From Arthrobacter sp. SW1 (GTDB lineage: Bacteria; Actinomycetota; Actinomycetes; Actinomycetales; Micrococcaceae), in contig NZ_MJLT01000012.1 of the NCBI RefSeq assembly GCF_001766675.1, forward strand, positions 62,001 to 126,000: a stretch of 64,000 nt of DNA. The letters run 5' to 3'. Below, one piece after another: positions 49,181 through 57,265 of this stretch. A program made the translations under genes and the position numbers. The first letter of the stretch is position 1; every line of letters begins with the position of its first letter. The notes below the pieces were generated by a model. It was not told the DNA's origin and ran no database searches. It was given only the letters and a program-made list of their open reading frames with translations.

Positions 49181-49897
49181 GTGCAGGATTCTCCGTTCGG
49201 CCCTTCATATCCCGTGCTGCGTCCCGTCCGCGGCGGCAACGCCTTCGAAGAGACCATTGAGCACGTCCTGCAGACCATCAAGCTGGGAATTTTTGCTCCG
49301 GCGGAAAAGCTTCCGCCCGAACGCGAGTTGGCCGAGAAGCTCGGCGTGTCACGGGCAACACTGCGCGACGCCTTGGCGGAGTTGCAGGATGCGGGATACC
49401 TGGAGGTGCAGCGTGGACGTTACGGCGGTACCTATGTGTCCAACTCGGCGTTCCACCGGCCGTTGAAGAGCCAGCCCCTGGACCCTGCCGAGGTGGAGGA
49501 TGTGCTGCTGTTCCGCGGAATCATCGAGCCGGCCGCTGCCGTGCTGTCAGCCAAGGCGGCGCTGACGGCAGCTGCCCGCCAGCACCTGCAGCAGTGCCTT
49601 TCGGAACTCATGAACGCGACGCCGGAGACATACCGGCCGCGGGACGCCAGGTTCCATATCGCGATCGCAGAGCTCTCCGGTTCAGCGAGCCTGGTGGGCG
49701 CCGTCGCCGAAACCCGGGCGCGGCTCAATGAGCTGCTGGACCGGATCCCGCGGCTCGGGCCGAACCTTGAACACGCCAACGAACAACATGCGGAAATCGC
49801 GGAGGCGATTCTCCGCGGAGATGCGGTGACGGCAGAACGCGTGACCGTGGAACACCTAGAAGGCACGGCCTCGCTGCTGCGCGGCTTCCTGGCTTAG
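49181..49897 (+). CDS. FadR-subfamily GntR transcriptional regulator
   Basis: A 238-residue regulator. Winged HTH: IEHVLQTIKLGIFAPAEKLP followed by ERELAEKLGVSRATLRDALA and QRGRYGGTYV. The C-terminal FCD ligand domain has its metal-binding Asp/His in DARFHIAIAELSGSASLV and HANEQHAEIAEAIL. GTG 49181 follows GGGGAGGTTCCGCC. It is divergent from the permease-led operon and most likely its repressor. Confidence 0.9.
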   Translation: MQDSPFGPSYPVLRPVRGGNAFEETIEHVLQTIKLGIFAPAEKLPPERELAEKLGVSRATLRDALAELQDAGYLEVQRGRYGGTYVSNSAFHRPLKSQPLDPAEVEDVLLFRGIIEPAAAVLSAKAALTAAARQHLQQCLSELMNATPETYRPRDARFHIAIAELSGSASLVGAVAETRARLNELLDRIPRLGPNLEHANEQHAEIAEAILRGDAVTAERVTVEHLEGTASLLRGFLA

Positions 49898-49904
49898 CTT
49901 CCCT

Positions 49905-49923
49905 GCGCCGCCTGGCGCGGCGC
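49905..49923. terminator. Hairpin between convergent genes
   Basis: GCGCCGC and GCGGCGC pair around CTGGC in the 34-bp gap between the FadR-type regulator and nadE. No T-run follows; a GC-rich stop for both directions is plausible. Confidence 0.5.
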
Positions 49924-49931
49924 GGGAGTGC

Positions 49932-50753
49932 CTACTTCCACCAGTTGTCGAAGATGGTCACCGGAACGGTGCGCTTGTGGCGGGTGCGGAGGTACTTGTC
50001 CTCGATCAGCGTCGCCACGCCCTCCGGAACCTCGCGGCCCTCAAGGTAATCGTCGATCTGGTCGTACGTCAGGCCGAGTTCTTCCTCGTCGGTCCGGCCG
50101 GGCTGGCCGTCCAGCAGGTCCGCCGTCGGGACCTTTTCCCAGATCCGGGCGGAGGCACCCAGCTCAGCCAGCAGCGCCCGGTTCTGGCGCTTGTTCAGGC
50201 CGAACAGCGGCAGGATGTCCGCGCCGCCGTCGCCGAATTTGGTGAAGAAGCCGGTGACGGATTCCGCTCCGTGGTCCGTGCCGATCACCAGGTAGTTGTG
50301 CTCGCCGGCCAGGGCGTACTGCGCCATCATGCGCACCCGGGCCTTGGTGTTGCCCTTGTGGAAGTCGGAGATGGCAGCGCCGGTAGTCTTCTCGAATTCG
50401 TCCTCCAGGCCGTCCACGGCCGCGGAGATGTTGAAGGTCCATTCGGTCTTGGCGCGGATGAAGTCCAGCGCGGCCTGGGCGTCCTCTTCATCGTGCTGGA
50501 TGCCGTACGGAAGGCGGACGGCCACGAAGTTGGCTTCCACGCCCTCGCTTTCCAGTTCCTCCACGGCCAGCTGGGCAAGACGGCCGGCCAGGGACGAATC
50601 CAGGCCGCCGGAAATGCCCAGCACGAATCCCTTGGTGCCGGTGGCCAGGAGGTATTCCTTCAGGAACGTCACGCGCTTGCGCACCTCCCCGGCAGGGTCG
50701 ATCCGGGGCTGCACGCCCATTTCCTCGATGATCTTCGCCTGGAGTTTGCGCAT
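49932..50753 (-). CDS. nadE: NH3-dependent NAD+ synthetase
   Basis: A 273-residue enzyme that makes NAD from deamido-NAD, ATP and ammonia. The P-loop is [20 protein letters not shown]; other motifs are [40 protein letters not shown] and [20 protein letters not shown] plus [17 protein letters not shown]. Size and motifs match the ammonia type (as in Escherichia coli), without the glutaminase domain. TAGTCT is 7 bp upstream of ATG 50753 and there is no ribosome site, which suggests a leaderless mRNA. Confidence 0.95.
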   Translation of the reverse strand: MRKLQAKIIEEMGVQPRIDPAGEVRKRVTFLKEYLLATGTKGFVLGISGGLDSSLAGRLAQLAVEELESEGVEANFVAVRLPYGIQHDEEDAQAALDFIRAKTEWTFNISAAVDGLEDEFEKTTGAAISDFHKGNTKARVRMMAQYALAGEHNYLVIGTDHGAESVTGFFTKFGDGGADILPLFGLNKRQNRALLAELGASARIWEKVPTADLLDGQPGRTDEEELGLTYDQIDDYLEGREVPEGVATLIEDKYLRTRHKRTVPVTIFDNWWK

Positions 50754-50820
50754 GGCACCAAGACTAGCCAGCCGTGTCCGCAGGGCTCAACTGTGGCGGC
50801 GGAACGGCGGGGCGCCGCGG

Positions 50821-51633
50821 CTAGTAGAGGAATACCGGCAGCCAGTCCCGGTTGTGTGCGTGCACCAGGGCCAGGAACAGGACCAGGTCGAAGAGCAGGT
50901 GCACGGACACAACATAGCTAAGCGACTTGGTCAGCTTGAAGGTGTAGCCCTGCAGCAGGGCGAAGGGGAACGTCAGCAGCGGACCCCACGCCTGGTAGCC
51001 GATCTCCCACAGGAAGGACGAGAAAATGACGGCCTGCAGGAGGTTGGCCAGCCAGTCCGGGAAGTGTCGGCGCAGCAGGGTGAAGGTGGTGCAGATGAAG
51101 AACAGCTCGTCCCAGATGCCCACACTGTTCACGCCGAGGAAGAGCCGCCAGAAGATGGTCGGATCGGAAGCGTCCGGCCAGTTCTGGTAGACGCCCGTAC
51201 GGATCAGGTAGGCCGGGAGGATGAAGTAGCCCAGCGCCACCACGCCCAGCAGGTACAGCTTGGCGGCCAGCGGCCAGGGCCTGCCGGTGTTCACGGGAAA
51301 CCGGATGATGTTTTCCCGGTACACAAACCTCGACACGAGCCACGGCAGCAGCACCGCCAGCGCCAGCGCGCCGCCCATGAGCGCCATGTGCCCCAGGCTC
51401 AGGTCCGCGTTCAACGGCACCAGGCTGATGATGAGCAGTCCGGCGGCGACCAGGGCCAGGTGCTTCATCAGCTGCCGGTCGATGAACGCCGCGCTGACCA
51501 CGCCAGCGGCGAGGAGGCCGAGGCCCAGGGTTTCGTTCCCGGCGGCGAACAGCGGGACCGCGGAGACGGACAGGAGCGACGCCGGAAGCAGCTTCCAGCT
51601 GAGCGCGGTCCGGGTGGTTTCCGTGGGAGTCAT
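50821..51633 (-). CDS. CPBP-like intramembrane protease homologue
   Basis: A 270-residue membrane protein with about eight helices. The probable protease motifs are GIWDELFFICTTFTLLRRHF (DE in place of the usual EE), SSFLWEIGYQAWGPLLTFPF and VSVHLLFDLVLF. This is the Abi/CPBP pattern with changes, so activity is uncertain. ATG 51633 is 5 bp after GGAAGG; GTG 51639 is also possible. It is divergent from pyrE, whose -10 box lies in the 63-bp gap. Confidence 0.7.
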   Translation of the reverse strand: MTPTETTRTALSWKLLPASLLSVSAVPLFAAGNETLGLGLLAAGVVSAAFIDRQLMKHLALVAAGLLIISLVPLNADLSLGHMALMGGALALAVLLPWLVSRFVYRENIIRFPVNTGRPWPLAAKLYLLGVVALGYFILPAYLIRTGVYQNWPDASDPTIFWRLFLGVNSVGIWDELFFICTTFTLLRRHFPDWLANLLQAVIFSSFLWEIGYQAWGPLLTFPFALLQGYTFKLTKSLSYVVSVHLLFDLVLFLALVHAHNRDWLPVFLY

Positions 51634-51696
51634 GGGCACCTTCCAAGCATGTCAGGCTGCGCCGGCTTCATGCGGCGCCCGTTTAGAATTGGAGCC

Positions 51697-52269
51697 ATGA
51701 CTTCTGCTGCTGACACCTCTTCTGCCCGCGCCCGCCTGCTTGAACTGATCAAAGAGCTCGCGGTGGTCCGCGGCAAGGTGATCCTCTCCAGCGGAAAGGA
51801 AGCCGACTACTACGTCGACCTCCGCCGTATCACCCTCCACCACGAGGCCTCCAAGCTGGTGGGCCAGGTCATGCTTTCCCTGATCGACGACGCCGGCGTG
51901 GACGTCGAGTGTGCCGGCGGCCTCACCATGGGAGCCGATCCCGTCGGTACCGCCGTGATGCACGCAGCCGCCGACGCCGGCCGCGCCGTTGACGCCTTCG
52001 TGGTCCGCAAGGCGCAGAAGTCCTACGGCATGGGCCGCCAGGTGGAAGGCCCCTCGGTGGAAGGCCGCAACGTGGTGGTCCTGGAAGACACCTCCACTAC
52101 CGGCGGCTCCGCACTGGCCGCCGTCGAAGGCGTCCGCAACGCCGGTGGCAAGGTGGTTGCCGTCGCGGTGATCGTGGACCGCAACACCGGCGCCAAGGAA
52201 AAGATCGAAGCCGAAACCGGCGTGCCGTACCTGTTCGCCTTCGGCAAGGACGAGCTCGGCCTCGACTAA
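51697..52269 (+). CDS. pyrE: Orotate phosphoribosyltransferase
   Basis: A 190-residue PRTase of pyrimidine synthesis. The PRPP loop is RNVVVLEDTSTTGGSALAAV; the N-terminal ILSSGKEADYYVDLRRITLH and the flexible loop FVVRKAQKSYGMGRQVEGPS are typical. TAGAAT (51684-51689) is 7 bp before ATG 51697 and the only GGAG is 2 bp from the start, so a leaderless transcript is likely. A strong terminator follows; pyrE is monocistronic and away from the other pyr genes. Confidence 0.96.
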   Translation: MTSAADTSSARARLLELIKELAVVRGKVILSSGKEADYYVDLRRITLHHEASKLVGQVMLSLIDDAGVDVECAGGLTMGADPVGTAVMHAAADAGRAVDAFVVRKAQKSYGMGRQVEGPSVEGRNVVVLEDTSTTGGSALAAVEGVRNAGGKVVAVAVIVDRNTGAKEKIEAETGVPYLFAFGKDELGLD

Positions 52270-52281
52270 CAGTTTTGAAGC

Positions 52282-52321
52282 AAGCGTGCCCGGCCCCCGC
52301 AGAAGGGGGCCGGGCACGCTT
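52282..52321. terminator. Terminator between pyrE and the phosphoesterase gene
   Basis: A perfect 17-bp stem (52282-52298 with 52305-52321) around GCAGAA, followed by CGTTTT. It ends pyrE and can also stop the convergent gene. Confidence 0.92.
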
Positions 52322-52353
52322 CGTTTTGAGGCAGGGTTCAGAAGAGGCAGGGT

Positions 52354-53418
52354 TCAGGAACCGCTGTAGGGGACCCGTTCCCAGCCCAGCACATCGCTGC
52401 CTGTGGCTGAGTTGGGTGCCACGGTAACGCGCAGCCACTCATTGCTGGTAGCCGCACCTTCCACCGTCACACGGTGCAGGTTCTCCACCACGCCCTCGTT
52501 GTAGACCTCCAACCACGGGGAGCCTTCGGCGAGGGGAGCGTCGTCATTGAAGACGTGGCTGTCGCCGTTGAACAGGTACACCGGACCGCCGAAGGTACGG
52601 GCTCCCTCGGCAAGGGCTTCGACGATCGGACGGAAGCCGCTCACCAGCTCCGGGTTCTCTTCGACGCCGTTTGCGAGCATGTAGGGGTCGAACATGTCCG
52701 CCTGGGTCATCACGACGACGGCCCTCGCCTTGGTCCTGGCGGCGTCGGCAAAGGTGCGCTCCAACTGGGCGACGTCAGCCGCCGTACGTGACTGCACCTC
52801 CGCGAGCTGCGCCTGGTTGGGTTCCGTCTGGCCCAGTCCGGACCACGGCAGCAACGAATTGTTGGACCCCTGCACGTTCACCACGGAGAAGGCGATCCGC
52901 TGCTCGGCGAAGGTGACGTTTTCGGGAAGACCCTGCTCGGCCGCGGACTTCACCGGCATGTTCCCGCCGAGGGTCTTGCCCGGTTCGGCGAAGAACAGCT
53001 TGCGGAGGGCGTCCAGCCGTTCGAGGGGATCGTAGCTGCCGTTGTTGACCCGGTGGCAGTCCACCCATTCGTTGTCGCCCGGGGTATAGACGAGCGGCGC
53101 TTCGAAGCGGTCGAACTGCGTCTTGATGGCGGCGAAGTATTCGTCCGTGCATTGCGCCGATCCGGCCTTGATGTCGCCGAGATGGGCAACGAAGTCCAGC
53201 TCGTCCTGGCCGTTCAGTTCGGTGACCATGGCCGGGAAGCGGTCGAACTGCGCCGAACCGTAGGGAACGTCGCCGATCACGGCAAAGGAGAAGGACCCCG
53301 GCTGCGGCTCTGCCGGCACCTCGGCGGGACCGGCCGCCTGGGCCGGAACAGCGGTGGAAGCAAGAAGGGCGAGGGCTGCGGCGGCCCCGAGGATCCGGGA
53401 ATGGGTGCGCGTGGGCAT
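52354..53418 (-). CDS. Secreted metallophosphoesterase
   Basis: A 354-residue exported calcineurin-like phosphoesterase. ATG 53418 has GGAG 6 bp upstream. The Sec signal peptide (RILGAAAALALLASTAVPAQ) ends AQA-A. Metal motifs are FSFAVIGDVPYGS (D-X-H variant), FVAHLGDIKAGSAQC (GDXXXG), VYTPGDNEWVDCHR (GDNEWxDC in place of GNHD/E) and VYLFNGDSHVFND (GDSH). This set is typical of a group of bacterial outer-surface phosphoesterases; the substrate is not known. Confidence 0.88.
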   Translation of the reverse strand: MPTRTHSRILGAAAALALLASTAVPAQAAGPAEVPAEPQPGSFSFAVIGDVPYGSAQFDRFPAMVTELNGQDELDFVAHLGDIKAGSAQCTDEYFAAIKTQFDRFEAPLVYTPGDNEWVDCHRVNNGSYDPLERLDALRKLFFAEPGKTLGGNMPVKSAAEQGLPENVTFAEQRIAFSVVNVQGSNNSLLPWSGLGQTEPNQAQLAEVQSRTAADVAQLERTFADAARTKARAVVVMTQADMFDPYMLANGVEENPELVSGFRPIVEALAEGARTFGGPVYLFNGDSHVFNDDAPLAEGSPWLEVYNEGVVENLHRVTVEGAATSNEWLRVTVAPNSATGSDVLGWERVPYSGS

Positions 53419-53594
53419 GATTGTCTCCATCAATTCGTCAGATGCGGTGTCCGCAAATCTAGGGCGACGAGGCAACCATGAGGGGACGCGCGGATGTCGC
53501 AGAATTGAACACCTTCAAGGAGCATCCGTAACGCCAGGCAATGCTCCCGCCACCGCCCCTGCATGACCCCGCGGCTTGTGCCTAAGCTGGCTGA

Positions 53595-54599
53595 GTGGAC
53601 CAGCAGGCAGCGCAGATCCTCCGCCAGGCCGCCCAGCTCAAGGACATTTCCCGGCGCAGCTTCCTCATCGGCGCGGGTGCCTCGGGCCTGCTCGCAACGG
53701 ACATGTTCATCACCCGCCGGATCCAGGCGGAACGCCGCATCACCAAAATCCTCACCGTTGACGACGACGTCGCCGAAGCGTACGTCCCGGACGCCTCCTG
53801 GATCCTGTTCCCCGGCTACAAGACCAGCTGGGAGGAGGCGCAATGGATCCTCAACTCGCTGCGCGGTGCGCTGCGGCAGCGCGGCCGCCTCGCCGCCGTC
53901 GGGTACTCAAACCTCGGTTTGGAAGTCGATGAGGTGACGGACGCCGTCGTGCGTTATGTCCGCGAACAGAAGCTCAGCAAGCTCTACTTCTACGGCCACA
54001 GCTTCGGCGGGATGCTCGCCACTGAGGTGGCCACGCGGCTGCGGGAGTGGCACGGCATCAAGGTGGAGCTGATCCTGCTGGACTCCTCCCCGTACAGCAA
54101 GTACGACGTCCTGGACCAGAGCTGGTTCGACGGCGTGGTGTTCCTGTACGAGAGCGGTTTCCGGGTGCCGTCGGTGCTGCGCGGCGGGTACGAACTGGGC
54201 GAGCGGGTAGTGCATAAGAACGAACGCAGCTGGCGGCAGATCTGGGACCAGACCCTGGAGCAGCTCACGCCGATCGCGCCGTCCAGCGTGCTCATCCAAA
54301 GTGAGTCGGCGTACATCTACCACTACGACGCCACGCGTTTCGCGGACCGGCTCGGCGAAACGAAGATGGCGTTCATCGGCAATCCGAGGGACGGCACCGT
54401 GAACTACGAGACCGCGCGGGCCGGCTGGGCGCGGACCTTCCGGAAGAACATGCTGTCCACGGATCGCCGTACCGACGGCGCCCTGCCGCCGCATGCCAGC
54501 CCGCAATGGAACCCGTTCGTGTACCGGCCCATTGTCGAGGAACTGCAGAACGAGCTGGTCCCGCTGCCCGGTGCGGCGGGCCGGGTGACGGCGTTCTGA
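53595..54599 (+). CDS. Alpha/beta-hydrolase with N-terminal export or anchor segment
   Basis: A 334-residue protein. Residues 18-42 read DISRRSFLIGAGASGLLATD, like a twin-Arg (RRSFL) export signal or a membrane anchor. The hydrolase part has the nucleophile elbow FYGHSFGGMLATEVATRL and VELILLDSSPYSKYD. A Ser nucleophile is clear; the acid and His are not certain (AFIGNPRDGTVNY and LPPHASPQWNP are candidates). GTG 53595 has TAAGCT 6 bp upstream and no ribosome site, probably leaderless. Substrate unknown. Confidence 0.78.
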   Translation: MDQQAAQILRQAAQLKDISRRSFLIGAGASGLLATDMFITRRIQAERRITKILTVDDDVAEAYVPDASWILFPGYKTSWEEAQWILNSLRGALRQRGRLAAVGYSNLGLEVDEVTDAVVRYVREQKLSKLYFYGHSFGGMLATEVATRLREWHGIKVELILLDSSPYSKYDVLDQSWFDGVVFLYESGFRVPSVLRGGYELGERVVHKNERSWRQIWDQTLEQLTPIAPSSVLIQSESAYIYHYDATRFADRLGETKMAFIGNPRDGTVNYETARAGWARTFRKNMLSTDRRTDGALPPHASPQWNPFVYRPIVEELQNELVPLPGAAGRVTAF

Positions 54600-54641
54600 A
54601 TCACCGTTACAGGACTGCACGACGGCGGCCGCCCGCCAATG

Positions 54642-54681
54642 CGCGGAGGGTCCGGTGCCGTATGGCGCCGGACCCTCCGCG
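54642..54681. terminator. Bidirectional terminator
   Basis: CGCGGAGGGTCCGG (54642-54655) and its exact complement (54668-54681) pair around a 12-nt loop. It separates the alpha/beta-hydrolase gene from the convergent amino-acid ABC operon. Confidence 0.8.
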
Positions 54682-54692
54682 TGGGTCAAGCG

Positions 54693-55562
54693 CTACTTGA
54701 CCCCGTTGATCTCCGGCTTCATGGCGCCGTAGGCGATGCCCCACTGGTCCAGGACCTTCTTGTACTCGCCGTTGTCGTACAGCTTCTGCATGCCGTCCTT
54801 GATGGCGTTAAGAAGCTGGGTGTTGCCCTTCTTCACCAGGATGCCGTTGGGCTTGGAGGGCAGCGGATCCAGCACGGTGGCGTACTTGCCGGGCTCGGTC
54901 TTGGCGAAGTAGGCCAGGTTCTCGGCGCCCTGGGCGGCCAGGTCGGCGCGGCCCTGGTCCAGCTGCAGGCGGGCAGCCGGGCCGGAGTCGGCTGCCAGGA
55001 TCTCGATGGCGGGCTTGCCCTTGTCCGTGCAGAGCGTGGTGTTGAGGGTCTTGATGGTGTTGAAGAATTCGGTCTTGCCGCTCACTGCCACCTTCTTGCC
55101 GCAGGCGTCGTCCTGCTTGGTGAACTCGCCGGCGCGGGCGCCGGTGGTGTACAGGCGGCCCTGCGAGCGGAAGTAGTCCACGAAGTCGCCGGACTTCTGG
55201 CGCTCCACGGTGTCCGTCATGCCGGACATGACCATGTCCACACGACCGGTCTGGACCGAGTTGATCAGCTGGTCGAAGGGGGCTTCGACGATTTCGATCT
55301 GCACGCCCAGGACCTCGCCCAGTTTCTTCTGCAGGTCCACGTCCGCGCCAACGTACTTTTCGTCCTTGTCCTTGAACTCCATGGGCGGGAAGTTGGCGGA
55401 CAGGCCCACGCGGAGCTTGCCGGAGGACTTGATGTCGGCGGGCAGGCCTTCGGTGGAGGCTCCGGAGGAGGTGCCGGCGTTTCCGCTGACGCAGCCGGTG
55501 AGGGCCAGTGCGGCGACGGCGGCCACGGAGGCCAGGCGGGCGGTGTTCTTGAGGTTCATCAT
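54693..55562 (-). CDS. Polar amino-acid ABC transporter substrate-binding lipoprotein
   Basis: A 289-residue SBP_bac_3 receptor. Lipobox LALTGC lies at about residues 19-24. The ligand domain shows GKLRVGLSANFPPMEFKDKD, YVGADVDLQKKLGEVLGVQI, DMVMSGMTDTVERQKSGDFV and ADLAAQGAENLAYFAK. AGGAG is 5 bp before ATG 55562. Last gene of the lyase-permease-ATPase-receptor operon. The ligand is likely an amino acid or an N-substituted amino acid. Confidence 0.9.
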   Translation of the reverse strand: MMNLKNTARLASVAAVAALALTGCVSGNAGTSSGASTEGLPADIKSSGKLRVGLSANFPPMEFKDKDEKYVGADVDLQKKLGEVLGVQIEIVEAPFDQLINSVQTGRVDMVMSGMTDTVERQKSGDFVDYFRSQGRLYTTGARAGEFTKQDDACGKKVAVSGKTEFFNTIKTLNTTLCTDKGKPAIEILAADSGPAARLQLDQGRADLAAQGAENLAYFAKTEPGKYATVLDPLPSKPNGILVKKGNTQLLNAIKDGMQKLYDNGEYKKVLDQWGIAYGAMKPEINGVK

Positions 55563-55583
55563 GGGTACTCCTGGGGTTGGGGA

Positions 55584-56348
55584 TTAGAAAACGCGGGAAA
55601 GGAACGCGGCGGTGCGTTCGTGTTGGGGGTTGTCCAGCACTTCCGAGGGGGTGCCGATTTCCACGATTTGGCCGTTGTGCATGAAGGCCACGCGGTCCGC
55701 CACTTCCTTGGCGAAGCCGATTTCGTGGGTGACAACGATCATGGTGAGGCCGGAACGGGCAAGGTCCTTCATGACGTCCAGCACCTCGCCCACCAGCTCC
55801 GGGTCCAGGGCCGAGGTCGGCTCGTCGAAAAGCATGAGCTCCGGCTTCATGGCCAGGGCCCGGGCAATGGCGACGCGCTGCTGCTGGCCGCCCGAAAGCT
55901 GGCGCGGGTAGGCGTTCTCCCGGCCGGCCAAGCCCACGCGGGCCAGGAGTTCGGAGGCGAGCTGCCTCGCTTCGGCGGGCTTCTGCTTCTTGACCTGCAC
56001 CGGGCCTTCGATGATGTTCTCGAGGGCGGTCATGTGCGGGAACAGGTTGAAGCGCTGGAAGACCATGCCGATGTTGCGGCGCTGCCGGGACGCTTCCTTG
56101 TCCGAGAGTTCGTGGAGGTTGTTGCCGTCCTGCCGGTAGCCCACCACCTCGTCGCCGATCCAGATGCGGCCCTGGCTGAGGGTTTCCAGGTGGTTGATGC
56201 AGCGCAGGAAGGTGCTTTTGCCGGAGCCGGAAGCCCCCAGGAGGCAGACCACCTCGCCGGCAGCCACCTCGAGGTCCACGCCCTTGAGGACATCGTTGGC
56301 ACCGAAGCTCTTGTGGACGTTCTCTGCACGCACAAGTACGTTGCTCAT
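55584..56348 (-). CDS. Polar amino-acid ABC transporter ATP-binding protein
   Basis: A 254-residue ATPase with Walker [22 protein letters not shown]-loop [20 protein letters not shown], signature [20 protein letters not shown], Walker [15 protein letters not shown] and switch His [18 protein letters not shown], as in GlnQ/HisP. ATG 56348 overlaps the permease stop by 4 bp. The open frame further upstream is the permease gene out of frame. Confidence 0.95.
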   Translation of the reverse strand: MSNVLVRAENVHKSFGANDVLKGVDLEVAAGEVVCLLGASGSGKSTFLRCINHLETLSQGRIWIGDEVVGYRQDGNNLHELSDKEASRQRRNIGMVFQRFNLFPHMTALENIIEGPVQVKKQKPAEARQLASELLARVGLAGRENAYPRQLSGGQQQRVAIARALAMKPELMLFDEPTSALDPELVGEVLDVMKDLARSGLTMIVVTHEIGFAKEVADRVAFMHNGQIVEIGTPSEVLDNPQHERTAAFLSRVF

Positions 56349-57265
56349 CGCATGGCCTTTCGATTGGTGCCGAAGAAGGCCTTCAGCCGCTGGACCGGGG
56401 TAGGGGGAAGCTGCTTGGCGGAAGAGCCCTTCGCGAAGCTGCGCTCCAGGTAGTACTGGCCGATGCTCAGGACGGACACCGCGCCCAGGTACCAGACGGC
56501 ACACACGATCAGCAGCTCCATGATCCGGTTGTTGACGAAGTAGATGTGCTGGGCTTCGGCCAGGATTTCCGTCACGCCGATCGCCGAGGCGAGCGAGGTG
56601 GTCTTGAGCATGCCGATCACTTCGTTGCCCACCGGCGGGATGATGACCCGCATGGCCTGCGGCAGGATGATCCGGCGCATGGTCTGCAGCTTGGTCATGC
56701 CGATGGCCTGCGCGGCTTCGGCTTGGCCTTCGTCCACGGACAGGATGCCGCTTCGGACCACCTCGGAGGTGTACGCGCCTTGGTTCAGGCCCAGGCCGAT
56801 CGACGCCGCCACGAACGGGGTGAGCATGTCGATCATGCGGCCCTGGAACACCCCGGGGATGCCCACCACGGGGAAGATCAGCGCCAGGTTGAACCACATG
56901 AGCAACTGGAGATACACCGGCGTTCCGCGGAACACCCAGACGTACATCCACGCGACGCCGGACACCACGGGGTTCTTGGACAAGCGCATGACGGCGGTGA
57001 CCACGCCAAGGACCAGGCCGATCACCATGGCCACCACCGTGAGCACGATCGCCAGGCCGATGCCCGCGATAAGCGCCGGTGCGCTCAGGTACTCCTGCAC
57101 GGTGGGCCAGTCGATCTGTGCCTGCGCGAAGGACACCGCGAGCCACACCAGCAGGAGCACGACGGCGGCGGCAGCGGCCCAGCGGCCCAGATGCTTCCGG
57201 GGGACGATCCTGAGTTCCGGCGCCGGAGCGCTGCTCCGGACGTTTTGCTCGGTCTGGCTATTCAT
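56345..57265 (-). CDS. Polar amino-acid ABC transporter permease
   Basis: A 306-residue HisM/GlnP-type permease with a long N-terminal cytoplasmic stretch and about six helices. The ATPase-docking segment is [20 protein letters not shown]. Only one permease is encoded, so a homodimer is expected. ATG 57265 overlaps the lyase stop by 8 bp; this coupling ties transport to the lyase. Confidence 0.92.
   Translation of the reverse strand: MNSQTEQNVRSSAPAPELRIVPRKHLGRWAAAAAVVLLLVWLAVSFAQAQIDWPTVQEYLSAPALIAGIGLAIVLTVVAMVIGLVLGVVTAVMRLSKNPVVSGVAWMYVWVFRGTPVYLQLLMWFNLALIFPVVGIPGVFQGRMIDMLTPFVAASIGLGLNQGAYTSEVVRSGILSVDEGQAEAAQAIGMTKLQTMRRIILPQAMRVIIPPVGNEVIGMLKTTSLASAIGVTEILAEAQHIYFVNNRIMELLIVCAVWYLGAVSVLSIGQYYLERSFAKGSSAKQLPPTPVQRLKAFFGTNRKAMR

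Noticed and set aside
43112..49897. Putrescine (Puu) pathway as the first reading of the amine cluster
   Set aside because: Four parts fit, but no PuuB-type flavin amine oxidase is present, and the permease N-terminus looks ethanolamine-type. Kept as the alternative hypothesis only.
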